DNA of 64,000 nt, from positions 21,778 to 85,777 of the forward strand of contig NZ_QHJG01000022.1 in NCBI RefSeq assembly GCF_003184185.1, read 5' to 3'. A model generated the notes under the pieces. It had not been told where the DNA came from and did no database searches. It saw nothing but the letters and a program-made list of their open reading frames with translations. Source of the stretch: Legionella qingyii (GTDB lineage: Bacteria > Pseudomonadota > Gammaproteobacteria > Legionellales > Legionellaceae). The first letter of the stretch is position 1, and every line of letters begins with the position of its first letter. Shown in pieces: positions 8,910 to 16,385 of this stretch. Both the position numbers and the translations under genes were made by a program.

Positions 8910-11900
8910 CTATTTTCTTACCAATTGACAAAATACATTCATCATCGCAATTTGCTCGATGTTCGTTGGAATCGCATCAAGCAAGAAAGGCGAATAGACA
9001 ACAATTGCCAAACACTGAGCCCGCGAGATGGCAACGTTTATTCTGTTTTTATCAAAAAGAAAATTAAGTCCTCGAGGAGATTCATCCGCATTACTCGCAC
9101 ACATGCTCAAAAAAACAATTGGTGCTTCCTGCCCTTGAAATTTATCAACGCTTCCTACTTTAGCCTGTTCACCGAGTGCTATCTTCAATTTATTCACCTG
9201 ATGATTGTATGGAGCAACAAACAGGATATCCTCCCAACTGATTACTTTTTGCGAACCATTTTTTTCCTTAAATGTTCTGCCCAAAAGTTCCTTGGTCAAT
9301 AATACAATCTGCTGGACCTCCTCATCACTGGCTTGGGTATTTCCCTCATGAATGACAGGTACAGGAATAATTCCCGCCTCCTTATTTAGCACGCCCTGAT
9401 ATCCTTGGGGAATGCTTATTAATCGATGCTCATTTTCAGAGGCAGTTTCCAATTTTCCCTCATAAATAGCTTCACTGATAAATTGATTTACCGCAGGATG
9501 CATTCTATAGGTAGTACCCAGAAAAACTCCCATAGAATCTGGAATTGTTGGGGTTGTGTGTAACAAGTACTCTAATATGGATAAACCACTTTCTTCAGGA
9601 TGGCTTCCCTGGGAAGGTTGTCCCAACTGCATTTGATCGCCCATTAATATAATATTGTGAGTTGCATGACTCATGGCAATTAAATTTGCAACACTAACCT
9701 GTCCTGCCTCATCAATAAAAAGATAATCAAAAGCATCGGCTAATTCTTCTCTGCTAAACCCCCAAGCCGTAGTACCGACAACACACCCAGGTTGAATAAA
9801 ATCAACAATTTCTTTATTCTCCAGAACCGCAATATTTAAAGTGTCAACTTCCTCATCTGTATTACGTGTGCAAGCAAAATGCCCTTTTATTCCTTTTTCA
9901 AGGCAGTAATCCGCAGTACTCAATAACAAGTTATTGATTGCTTTATGACTATTTGATGAGATGCCTATTTTTTTTCCTCTTTGAATGAGCTCGGCGATCA
10001 GATGTTTCCCAGTGTAGGTTTTTCCAGCACCAGGAGGACCTTGAAGTGTTAGATAACTATTATTTAAATTGATAACAGCACGAATAATTTCAGTTAATCG
10101 CTCTTGGGGATTATGACTTGGTGCTATAGCTAATCCTTGAGGATGATCTTTAATTCGCGGATAAGACTTGTTTAGAAAATCCAATATCGCAGTATGTTCT
10201 AGTAAGCCTTGCTCAAATAAAGCAGCTTGCTTGGCAATTGCATCAGGAATCGAATGAGGATCGACATATTCATTAGGAATCAAAGTAATAGGCTCATCGG
10301 GTTCATTTTTCATTTGCAAGACAATAATCCCATGTTCCAGATTACTGTCTTTTTCATAATAATTGGCGGTGAGCGTCTTACCCTCTTCTGTTTCCTGACC
10401 TAAAATGAAATATTGCTTGGCTCCTCCTTTAAATTCCTGCTCCGGATCAAAAAAATACTCATAAGCCATATTACGTGACTTGGGTGAAAGCTTATATGGT
10501 GGCTTAGGGGTTCGTCGGCAATAGGCCAAACAATCAATATCATCAAGTAGTTCTTCTCCAGTTAAACCCAGACGTTCAAACATACGCCAAAACACCGGTT
10601 TGGCTTCACGTCTATGGAACTCAATTGACCATGCCAAAATCAAATTTATTTTGGCTAATTGTAAGTTACCTTCTGCTTTTAAACATTCGGCGTTTGCCAG
10701 TAATCGATCTCGTAATTGAATACGCTCACTTAATTCTTCCTTTACCTCAAGTTCAACAGGTTCCTTTTTACCTAAATAACTAATACCTTGTTCTTTTTGC
10801 CGCACTCTCAACCAATCAACCAGTTCCTGAGTGGAATTACAATCATCAATATTATAAGCGCGAATATCATTTAATATTTTTGACATTTGCCAATTTTCTC
10901 CGTCTGGATTTTCTCGCCAATGTTCGTAAACGACGACTGAATCACCTCCAGATCCTACTTCAGTATCACGTTTAGCTCTATATAAATGCTCTATATTTTT
11001 AATGGAGTAACGCGGCTCGCCAATAATTAAAGAGGCTTTAACGATTTTATATAAATCAACAAATACTTCATTACGTAAAAGCTGATCCACCTCATCTTCG
11101 CACACGCCGTATCGCCCCATGAGTCGTCGACATGCAGAAACTTCATAGTTGGCATAATGATAAATATGCATTTTCGGATCTTCTTGCCAACGCTGATAAA
11201 CCCACTTTATAAAAGCTTGAAAACTTTCTTTCTCTTGCGCCGAATTATGAGCCCAAAAATCTTTATACTGGCGTTGACCTTTTTCATCAAAATAAGCAAT
11301 CCCCCAAAGATACTCCAACCCCCCTTCTTCAAGGGGAAAACCTTCAATATCAAAAAATACATCCTGTGATGATCCGGCAGGTAAAAGCGCCAAACCGTGC
11401 TTTTGTCCTGGGACGTGAGCTGTCATTTGATATAAAGGAATATCCTTGCCGCTACTTTTTTTTTGAATTTTAGCTTGTGCTTGCAAACGCGCAAAACGCT
11501 CCGGTTTAATTCCTTTGACCCAGGAACAATCTGCATGAGCTAATGCAGTCATTGTCTTAATACCTGCCTGATACAGCTTTTTGATTTGTCCTGTCGTAAT
11601 GGTTGCAACCTGAATCAAATGATCTGCATTGACTAATAACTCCTCAGCATAAGTACTCCATCTTCCCCAGCTTTTAGATGCCGCAGGATCAGGGCATGCA
11701 GCAGGATCAAAATTCTGTTGCGCCAATAAAAACTGTTGTTTCAAATTCTGATAAAAATAAAAATAATCTGCAGTGCGAAAACGTCTTTGCTCCTTATTTC
11801 CTAAAACGACGGTGATGTATTCTGTTCTACAGCCCTGCATGTCTTCGAGCATTTCCGCGTAGCAACATAATTGCAGCAGAAAACCAGGTTTCACAGAACG

Positions 11901-12308
11901 AGCAAGTTTGGTATCCCAAACCTCATAAATGTATTCACCAAATCGACTTTGGCCTGCTGTTTTTATTAAAAAATCGGCATACCCCTGAAATGGAGGCGAT
12001 TGCAAATGAGCCTGATAAATCACATCGACGCCATTATTCATAGCCGTTAACGTTGCCTCGTATGAATTGGCTTGTTGATGCAAATTTGCAACGGATAATC
12101 CTTGTTTTTCAAAAAATTCTAAAAGTTCTAATTCATGTTGATGGCCCAAATGCTGCAATACATCATTTAATTCATCTTTTTTATCAGATGGGGGTAATAA
12201 ATCAGGGCGAACCACTGCAAGATGTTCTATCCAGGATACAAAAGGACTTTCCATAAACTGAGTGAGATCCGATGGCGAAAAAACTAATTGACTGGATTTA
12301 ATGTACAT
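8910..12308 (-). CDS. TM0106-type RecB-like nuclease / RNase H-like / superfamily 1 helicase fusion
   Basis: This 1132-residue protein has three parts. The N-terminal PD-(D/E)XK-like region (about 20-270) contains EVWDTKLARSVKP. A middle RNase H-like domain contains DVFFDIEG and YHYANYEVSACR, ending near DDCNSTQELV. The C-terminal Upf1/DNA2-like helicase has Walker A GPPGAGKT (about residue 756), Walker B FIDEAGQ (about 864), GDQMQLGQP, TYRMHP, VDKFQGQE and NVAISRAQ. It is expected to be a cytoplasmic DNA or RNA processing enzyme; the cellular role of this family is not established to my knowledge. The longest frame starts at a TTG (12350), but the ATG at 12308 gives a more normal N-terminus (MYIKSSQLVFSPSDL). 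Neighbours give no clear functional partner. Confidence 0.88.
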   Translation of the reverse strand: MYIKSSQLVFSPSDLTQFMESPFVSWIEHLAVVRPDLLPPSDKKDELNDVLQHLGHQHELELLEFFEKQGLSVANLHQQANSYEATLTAMNNGVDVIYQAHLQSPPFQGYADFLIKTAGQSRFGEYIYEVWDTKLARSVKPGFLLQLCCYAEMLEDMQGCRTEYITVVLGNKEQRRFRTADYFYFYQNLKQQFLLAQQNFDPAACPDPAASKSWGRWSTYAEELLVNADHLIQVATITTGQIKKLYQAGIKTMTALAHADCSWVKGIKPERFARLQAQAKIQKKSSGKDIPLYQMTAHVPGQKHGLALLPAGSSQDVFFDIEGFPLEEGGLEYLWGIAYFDEKGQRQYKDFWAHNSAQEKESFQAFIKWVYQRWQEDPKMHIYHYANYEVSACRRLMGRYGVCEDEVDQLLRNEVFVDLYKIVKASLIIGEPRYSIKNIEHLYRAKRDTEVGSGGDSVVVYEHWRENPDGENWQMSKILNDIRAYNIDDCNSTQELVDWLRVRQKEQGISYLGKKEPVELEVKEELSERIQLRDRLLANAECLKAEGNLQLAKINLILAWSIEFHRREAKPVFWRMFERLGLTGEELLDDIDCLAYCRRTPKPPYKLSPKSRNMAYEYFFDPEQEFKGGAKQYFILGQETEEGKTLTANYYEKDSNLEHGIIVLQMKNEPDEPITLIPNEYVDPHSIPDAIAKQAALFEQGLLEHTAILDFLNKSYPRIKDHPQGLAIAPSHNPQERLTEIIRAVINLNNSYLTLQGPPGAGKTYTGKHLIAELIQRGKKIGISSNSHKAINNLLLSTADYCLEKGIKGHFACTRNTDEEVDTLNIAVLENKEIVDFIQPGCVVGTTAWGFSREELADAFDYLFIDEAGQVSVANLIAMSHATHNIILMGDQMQLGQPSQGSHPEESGLSILEYLLHTTPTIPDSMGVFLGTTYRMHPAVNQFISEAIYEGKLETASENEHRLISIPQGYQGVLNKEAGIIPVPVIHEGNTQASDEEVQQIVLLTKELLGRTFKEKNGSQKVISWEDILFVAPYNHQVNKLKIALGEQAKVGSVDKFQGQEAPIVFLSMCASNADESPRGLNFLFDKNRINVAISRAQCLAIVVYSPFLLDAIPTNIEQIAMMNVFCQLVRK

Positions 12309-12482
12309 TTTGAAACAATTTAATATGGGGTTAATTAAAAAGTATACCAAAACATTAGACCTGTGAAATATTTAAACTAACCTATTGATTTTTTTTGTTT
12401 TTTTAAAATTTTGAGCAAGGGCGTCGAAAATAGTATAAAATCAAGCCAATAATGTCTCTGCAACTGGAGCACAATATACGAA

Positions 12483-12809
12483 ATGATGAATAAAAATGAA
12501 AAAATACCCCCGGAAAATCAAAAGACAATAAATAAAACGGTGGGATTTGTAACCAGTTCTTTAGCACTTTATGCTTTGCTTCGCAAAGGCAATTACAGAG
12601 CTGCTTTTCTTTTGTATCAGAAAAGCGGTGGCGTTGGTTTCAATATTTATAAGGAACAGGAAAATGGCAAATTAAAACGCTGTTTTGCCATTGACTATCA
12701 TCCTTTTTGGGATAAAAAAACCAATCAATCTGTTTGGAAATTGCATTATCATCGTGGTGAAAATGAAAGCCAAATGAAGAAACATAGACCTTATCAAGGT
12801 GGATGGTAA
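12483..12809 (+). CDS. hypothetical protein, 108 aa
   Basis: I do not recognise the family. The protein is basic, with no signal peptide. A moderately hydrophobic stretch (VGFVTSSLALYALL) follows a polar N-terminus. The C-terminal half is rich in Tyr, His and Trp (DYHPFWDKK, WKLHYHRG, HRPYQGGW). Such a His/Trp-rich tail recalls small toxin or nuclease domains found at the ends of polymorphic toxins, but this is only an impression. GGAG lies 13 bases before the ATG, which is long. An adjacent ATG at 12486 is equally possible. Confidence 0.6.
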   Translation: MMNKNEKIPPENQKTINKTVGFVTSSLALYALLRKGNYRAAFLLYQKSGGVGFNIYKEQENGKLKRCFAIDYHPFWDKKTNQSVWKLHYHRGENESQMKKHRPYQGGW

Positions 12810-12992
12810 TCTCCTTTTATAGTTTGGTATGTACTATTATGTACACTCCTTCGCCTCATTCGCTTGCGCTTTGTCTAAAACATAATGGGCTATGCTATAG
12901 CTTTAAATTATGATGCTAATAATATGATTAAATTGAAATTTTTATAGTTATTACCCATAATGTTGCTCTTTACTTTAACAAGAGTACCAATA

Positions 12993-13271
12993 ATGAAATT
13001 TGAAAAAATTGAATATTTTCTTAAAAAAGCAGGGTTTCAGCTTACTCATGAAGGAGTAGGATTTGGAGAAGTGGAAGGGTGTCCTTCATATCTCTATCAA
13101 AAAAATATTTTAGGCAGTACCCCACAAATGATTCAATTAGCTGTATCAGGAGAAAATAAAGAGGACATACATCCGGTCTATAGTGACAATGTTCCTAAGC
13201 TGGTTCGTGATTCAGTTAATAATATAATCAATAATAACATGATTGAGTCCGCAAATATTATAAGATTTTAG
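12993..13271 (+). CDS. hypothetical protein, 92 aa
   Basis: This is a small soluble protein of unknown family starting MKFEKIEYFLKKAGFQLTHE. The pattern of an amphipathic N-terminal helix followed by a mixed alpha/beta region (GVGFGEVEGCPSYLYQK) looks like a genuine fold. The longest frame begins at 12960, but the ATG at 12993 gives a better N-terminus. It lies between the 108-residue orphan and the Fic gene on the opposite strand. Confidence 0.55.
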   Translation: MKFEKIEYFLKKAGFQLTHEGVGFGEVEGCPSYLYQKNILGSTPQMIQLAVSGENKEDIHPVYSDNVPKLVRDSVNNIINNNMIESANIIRF

Positions 13272-13295
13272 CTTTAGGATGCAGCGCAGCGGAAG

Positions 13296-13502
13296 CTAGA
13301 ATTGTGATATTGGCTTATAACTCACGAATCCACTGTATAGCCTAGTCTTAATAAATTGATTCCAGTAAAATCCATGGTTAGTACATGCACACCCACTAAA
13401 GGTTTTTCCTGTCTTTTTGTACCGGGGAGTCTTGATATTTAAGTCACTAAGTAGTTTGCTTAAAGTATTGAACTCAGGGCTCCCAACATCCTTAATATTG
13501 AA
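13296..13502 (-). pseudogene. start-less open stretch, possible gene remnant downstream of the Fic gene
   Basis: On the minus strand, 68 codons are open between a stop at 13503-13505 and a TAG at 13296-13298, without ATG, GTG or TTG at a useful position. The reading looks protein-like (SPEFNTLSKLLSDLNIKTPR, then SGCACTNHGFYWNQFIK). The LSDLNIKTPR pattern faintly recalls the C-terminal region of serine recombinases. It begins just after the Fic stop codon in another frame, so it could be a decayed neighbour or a lost extension. Chance cannot be excluded. Confidence 0.3.
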
Positions 13503-13519
13503 TCAACAAAGCCTATTAC

Positions 13520-14797
13520 CTATACAAGTTGAAGCGCATCGTTTTGCTCGTCTTGTGTATTAATGTCTATGCCATAAGTATCTTGCCCAAATTTTCTGAG
13601 TGTTTCCCAGGAATTTGGAAATTTATAAGAATCAAAATAGTGGAAGAAGCGATACATTTCTGAGCCATAAATCTCTTCTCCTATGGAGTTGGTTGTTACA
13701 TAAAAATGAAGTTGTAACGTTTTTTTTAATTGCTTTACTCGTGCTAGAAAGTCTGACAATGATTCACTTTCTTTGACATAGTTCACCAGGGACTTTTGAA
13801 GTGCTTGCCACTCTTTTTGATTGTTGCTACCTCGTTCCTTGAGTAATTTATCTTCAAATTCCTGTGGATTAAAGTTATCTATTACTATGTCTGACTTCAG
13901 TTCTGCATTGTTAGGGTCTAATGATTCTTCCAGCTCAAATTGTTTCAGCTTGATTAAATTCGTTTTTATCTTTTTGGCGATCTCTTCACAGGACAACAGA
14001 GTAATCCGCGGATCTAAATCCAAACAAATGCCCAATTTATTCTTCAAGAGCAGCTGATTAAGAATACCTAAAGTAAAGGTTCTCCCATTACCATCGGGAA
14101 AGGGATGTAATAAAATCATTGACTTGATAAAACGTGCAATATCGACTAATGAGGGGGACTTTATTTGATTAAATTCAGCCACCAAGTGTTCGAATTTTGG
14201 CTGAATAGCATCAAAATCTTCATATCTAGCAAGGATGTATTGTATTCTAATAAGTTCCGAAAGTTCATTTTCAGTAAGCTTTACTGCATCAATAAATGGA
14301 TTAATACTATCAAAAGGTGGAATATATCTAAGTCTATATCTTGCATTTTTTAATTCATTAAACAGTCTCCTGGCCATATCACTATTTGATTGACATTTAA
14401 AACTATCTCTCATTTCCTGAACTGTTTTGAAATGTCTAGGAGGGGTATTAACATCAACCAATTCAAATCGAGGTCCATAACCCGAATGGTTTTTTTCAGC
14501 CCATTCAAGCAGCTCAAGTATTCCCTGCTCACTAATATTACTATCATCTGTAAGAAATGCGACTGAACCTTTTCGAGTAGGGAATTTCATATTGGCGCGT
14601 TTTGCTGGATTCATCGCATTGAAAACATCAATAATTTGGGCTGTTGTTAGTACCTTTTCAGCATTTTGCAAAGCAATTAGGATTCCAGCAAAGAGCTCTT
14701 CTTTCGCAGCATCAGTGTAACTTTGTGAGACATATGGAATTTTTAAACGATTATCGAGATTATTCTTTATATACTGAAATATTTTTGCAATGTTCAT
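13520..14797 (-). CDS. Fic domain protein, candidate effector
   Basis: This 425-residue protein has a Fic core at about residues 160-265 with the motif HPFPDGNGRTFT. His, Phe, Asp and the NGR anion-hole residues that support AMP or other phosphate-group transfer are present. The usual final Arg (HPFx(D/E)GNGRxxR) is Thr, so nucleotide handling may differ. The N-terminal ~150 residues and the C-terminal ~120 residues have no recognisable domain; the C-terminus is polar (NTQDEQNDALQLV). I found no clear S/TxxxEG/N inhibitory helix and no antitoxin gene next to it, which argues against a plain toxin-antitoxin pair. A secreted Dot/Icm effector is plausible in this genome but inferred only. Confidence 0.85.
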   Translation of the reverse strand: MNIAKIFQYIKNNLDNRLKIPYVSQSYTDAAKEELFAGILIALQNAEKVLTTAQIIDVFNAMNPAKRANMKFPTRKGSVAFLTDDSNISEQGILELLEWAEKNHSGYGPRFELVDVNTPPRHFKTVQEMRDSFKCQSNSDMARRLFNELKNARYRLRYIPPFDSINPFIDAVKLTENELSELIRIQYILARYEDFDAIQPKFEHLVAEFNQIKSPSLVDIARFIKSMILLHPFPDGNGRTFTLGILNQLLLKNKLGICLDLDPRITLLSCEEIAKKIKTNLIKLKQFELEESLDPNNAELKSDIVIDNFNPQEFEDKLLKERGSNNQKEWQALQKSLVNYVKESESLSDFLARVKQLKKTLQLHFYVTTNSIGEEIYGSEMYRFFHYFDSYKFPNSWETLRKFGQDTYGIDINTQDEQNDALQLV

Positions 14798-15153
14798 TTT
14801 AACAACCGCTTAATAAAATTGAAATCAATTATAAATAATCAACCTTAATATTTTATTAAATAAGTGATTTTGTAATTTTCATTACTTTGTGCCGGACAAA
14901 AAACGAATGCAAACAAGAATAATTAGAGATAACTCACTGATTTACAATATATTTTATATGATCTGCTTCGACTAAAAAGGAGCCTATATGATATAGCTAA
15001 GATCAACGTGTTTATGTTGTCTATTTGTTATGAAGGAATTGCAATTCCTTTATTTAGTCGCTGGCGCGAAATAGCCATTTCCAAGTACAATTAATGCCCA
15101 CTTCGATTCTTTTGTGATATGCTATGCCACCTTTAATAGTCACGCAAGGTGAA
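14798..15153. other. intergenic region between divergent genes
   Basis: About 350 AT-rich bases lie between the divergent Fic and effector-like genes. There is an 18-bp perfect palindrome of the form AAGGAATTGCAATTCCTT at 15033-15050. TATGCT at 15118-15123 resembles a -10 box for the rightward gene. No coding potential is visible. Confidence 0.4.
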
Positions 15154-16230
15154 ATGATGCATTCAAAAGAAGAGCAAATAGTAAAAAACGATTCGAACAA
15201 GGATTATGTCGATGATATTGAAAGCATTAATGAGCTTTCTGTAGCAGAACAAGTATTTGCTCGCTTGCAAATCTATTCAGAAGGATTTAAACCCGCCTTT
15301 TTTACGGAAAAAGATTTATCAACTCTTTCATTAACTTCAAAAACACTCAACGAAGTAGCATCAGCTGAGCTGACTCAGCGAGCAGCAAAACAACTCTTAA
15401 CTTATGTGCTTATGGGTGAGCAAAATAAAGCAGAAGTCATGATAAAAGCGAATCCATCATTGCTCTTGATTCAATCAAAAGCCGTAGATTACTCCGGAAG
15501 AACCATTATAGGAACAGCATTTCGAGCGGCACTTGGTGCCGGAGACAAACCCATGTGGGAGATGATACTTCCTTATTGTGAGAACTTAAAACAAGGAGAA
15601 GCCTTAAGACAGTTTAATGAGCAGTTTCCCAAGGGAATTGAGGATGAAGTTTCTGCAGAAGAGCTACAAGCCTATTACAATGCCATTGCATTAGCCATTA
15701 TCAATGATGAAGACCATGGTGTCTCCGTGATTGAAGGATTTAGAAAAGAAATAACCTGCCAAAAGGAAATTACGCAAGGCAAGCATTTTAATCTGCAGCA
15801 CTTAATCGCAGCGTATCAGGCCTACATCGATAACTTTGATACTTTGGATAATTGGGACAACCGTGACTTATTTTGGCAAAAAGTGATTGGTTATGTGCAG
15901 CGGCAGATGACCGGTTATGACGCCCAAATTCATTGTTCGGGTGTAGAGAGCGTATTAGATAACGAGAGTTCATTCAGCAGGACGTTTGAGTTGTTAAATG
16001 AAAAGAAATTGTTCCCCTTACAAATTGATTCTGGTCTTGGTTTCGATTTTGCTTGTTATAGTTATTATGGCGTGGGCGGGGAAGCGCGCCCAGCGAGGGC
16101 GATCGCGCGGGGGTACCCGGTGGTGGGCTGCTTGCCGGACCGTCTTGAAAAATTATGTGGAGAAAAAACAAATGCCCTTGCTGGACTTAGAGAGTCACTT
16201 GAGCAAGGAGTGTATTACCAGCTCATTTAA
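15154..16230 (+). CDS. effector-like protein with N-terminal F-box/ankyrin-like helices and GC-rich C-terminal patch
   Basis: The protein is about 358 residues. The N-terminal part contains a helical motif (DLSTLSLTSKTLNEVAS) resembling an F-box core, then ankyrin-like helix pairs (KQLLTYVLMGEQNKAEVMI, GTAFRAALGAGDKPMWEMIL). No catalytic motif is recognised. The last ~55 residues are encoded by a patch that is 77 % GC at 16081-16140, in sharp contrast to the surrounding gene; other frames are open there too. I start at ATG 15154, which has AAGG just upstream; ATG 15124 has no Shine-Dalgarno and overlaps a probable -10 box. An open stretch in another frame continues to 16352, so a frameshift near the end is possible. 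Confidence 0.7.
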   Translation: MMHSKEEQIVKNDSNKDYVDDIESINELSVAEQVFARLQIYSEGFKPAFFTEKDLSTLSLTSKTLNEVASAELTQRAAKQLLTYVLMGEQNKAEVMIKANPSLLLIQSKAVDYSGRTIIGTAFRAALGAGDKPMWEMILPYCENLKQGEALRQFNEQFPKGIEDEVSAEELQAYYNAIALAIINDEDHGVSVIEGFRKEITCQKEITQGKHFNLQHLIAAYQAYIDNFDTLDNWDNRDLFWQKVIGYVQRQMTGYDAQIHCSGVESVLDNESSFSRTFELLNEKKLFPLQIDSGLGFDFACYSYYGVGGEARPARAIARGYPVVGCLPDRLEKLCGEKTNALAGLRESLEQGVYYQLI

Positions 16231-16385
16231 TACTTGATATCAAGACGCATCACAAAAGGATATTGTTCGCACATCAAAATCATGAGTCATTTGATGTGCC
16301 TGAACTATTTCAAGAAACTCGTGCAAAGGATAAGTTGAATGACCAATTGTAAAAACTCAGGCATCCCCCTAAATTAAATTACTCC

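Noticed and set aside
8883..9302. 139-codon forward ORF over the helicase 3' end
   Set aside because: It is antisense to the conserved C-terminal helicase motifs and has no ribosome site or protein-like pattern of its own.
12376..12394. Similarity of CTAACCTATTGATTTTT to the centre of the 67-bp palindrome at 8735
   Set aside because: Only about 17 low-complexity bases without inverted arms; not enough to call another element copy.
14840..14862. CTTAATATT-like box upstream of the Fic gene, resembling a PmrA site
   Set aside because: It is oriented away from the Fic gene, the second half is poor, and such AT-rich matches are expected by chance here.
15998..16237. 79-codon ORF in another frame within the effector-like gene end
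   Set aside because: It starts inside the well-behaved main frame. Kept only as part of the frameshift question for the GC-rich tail.
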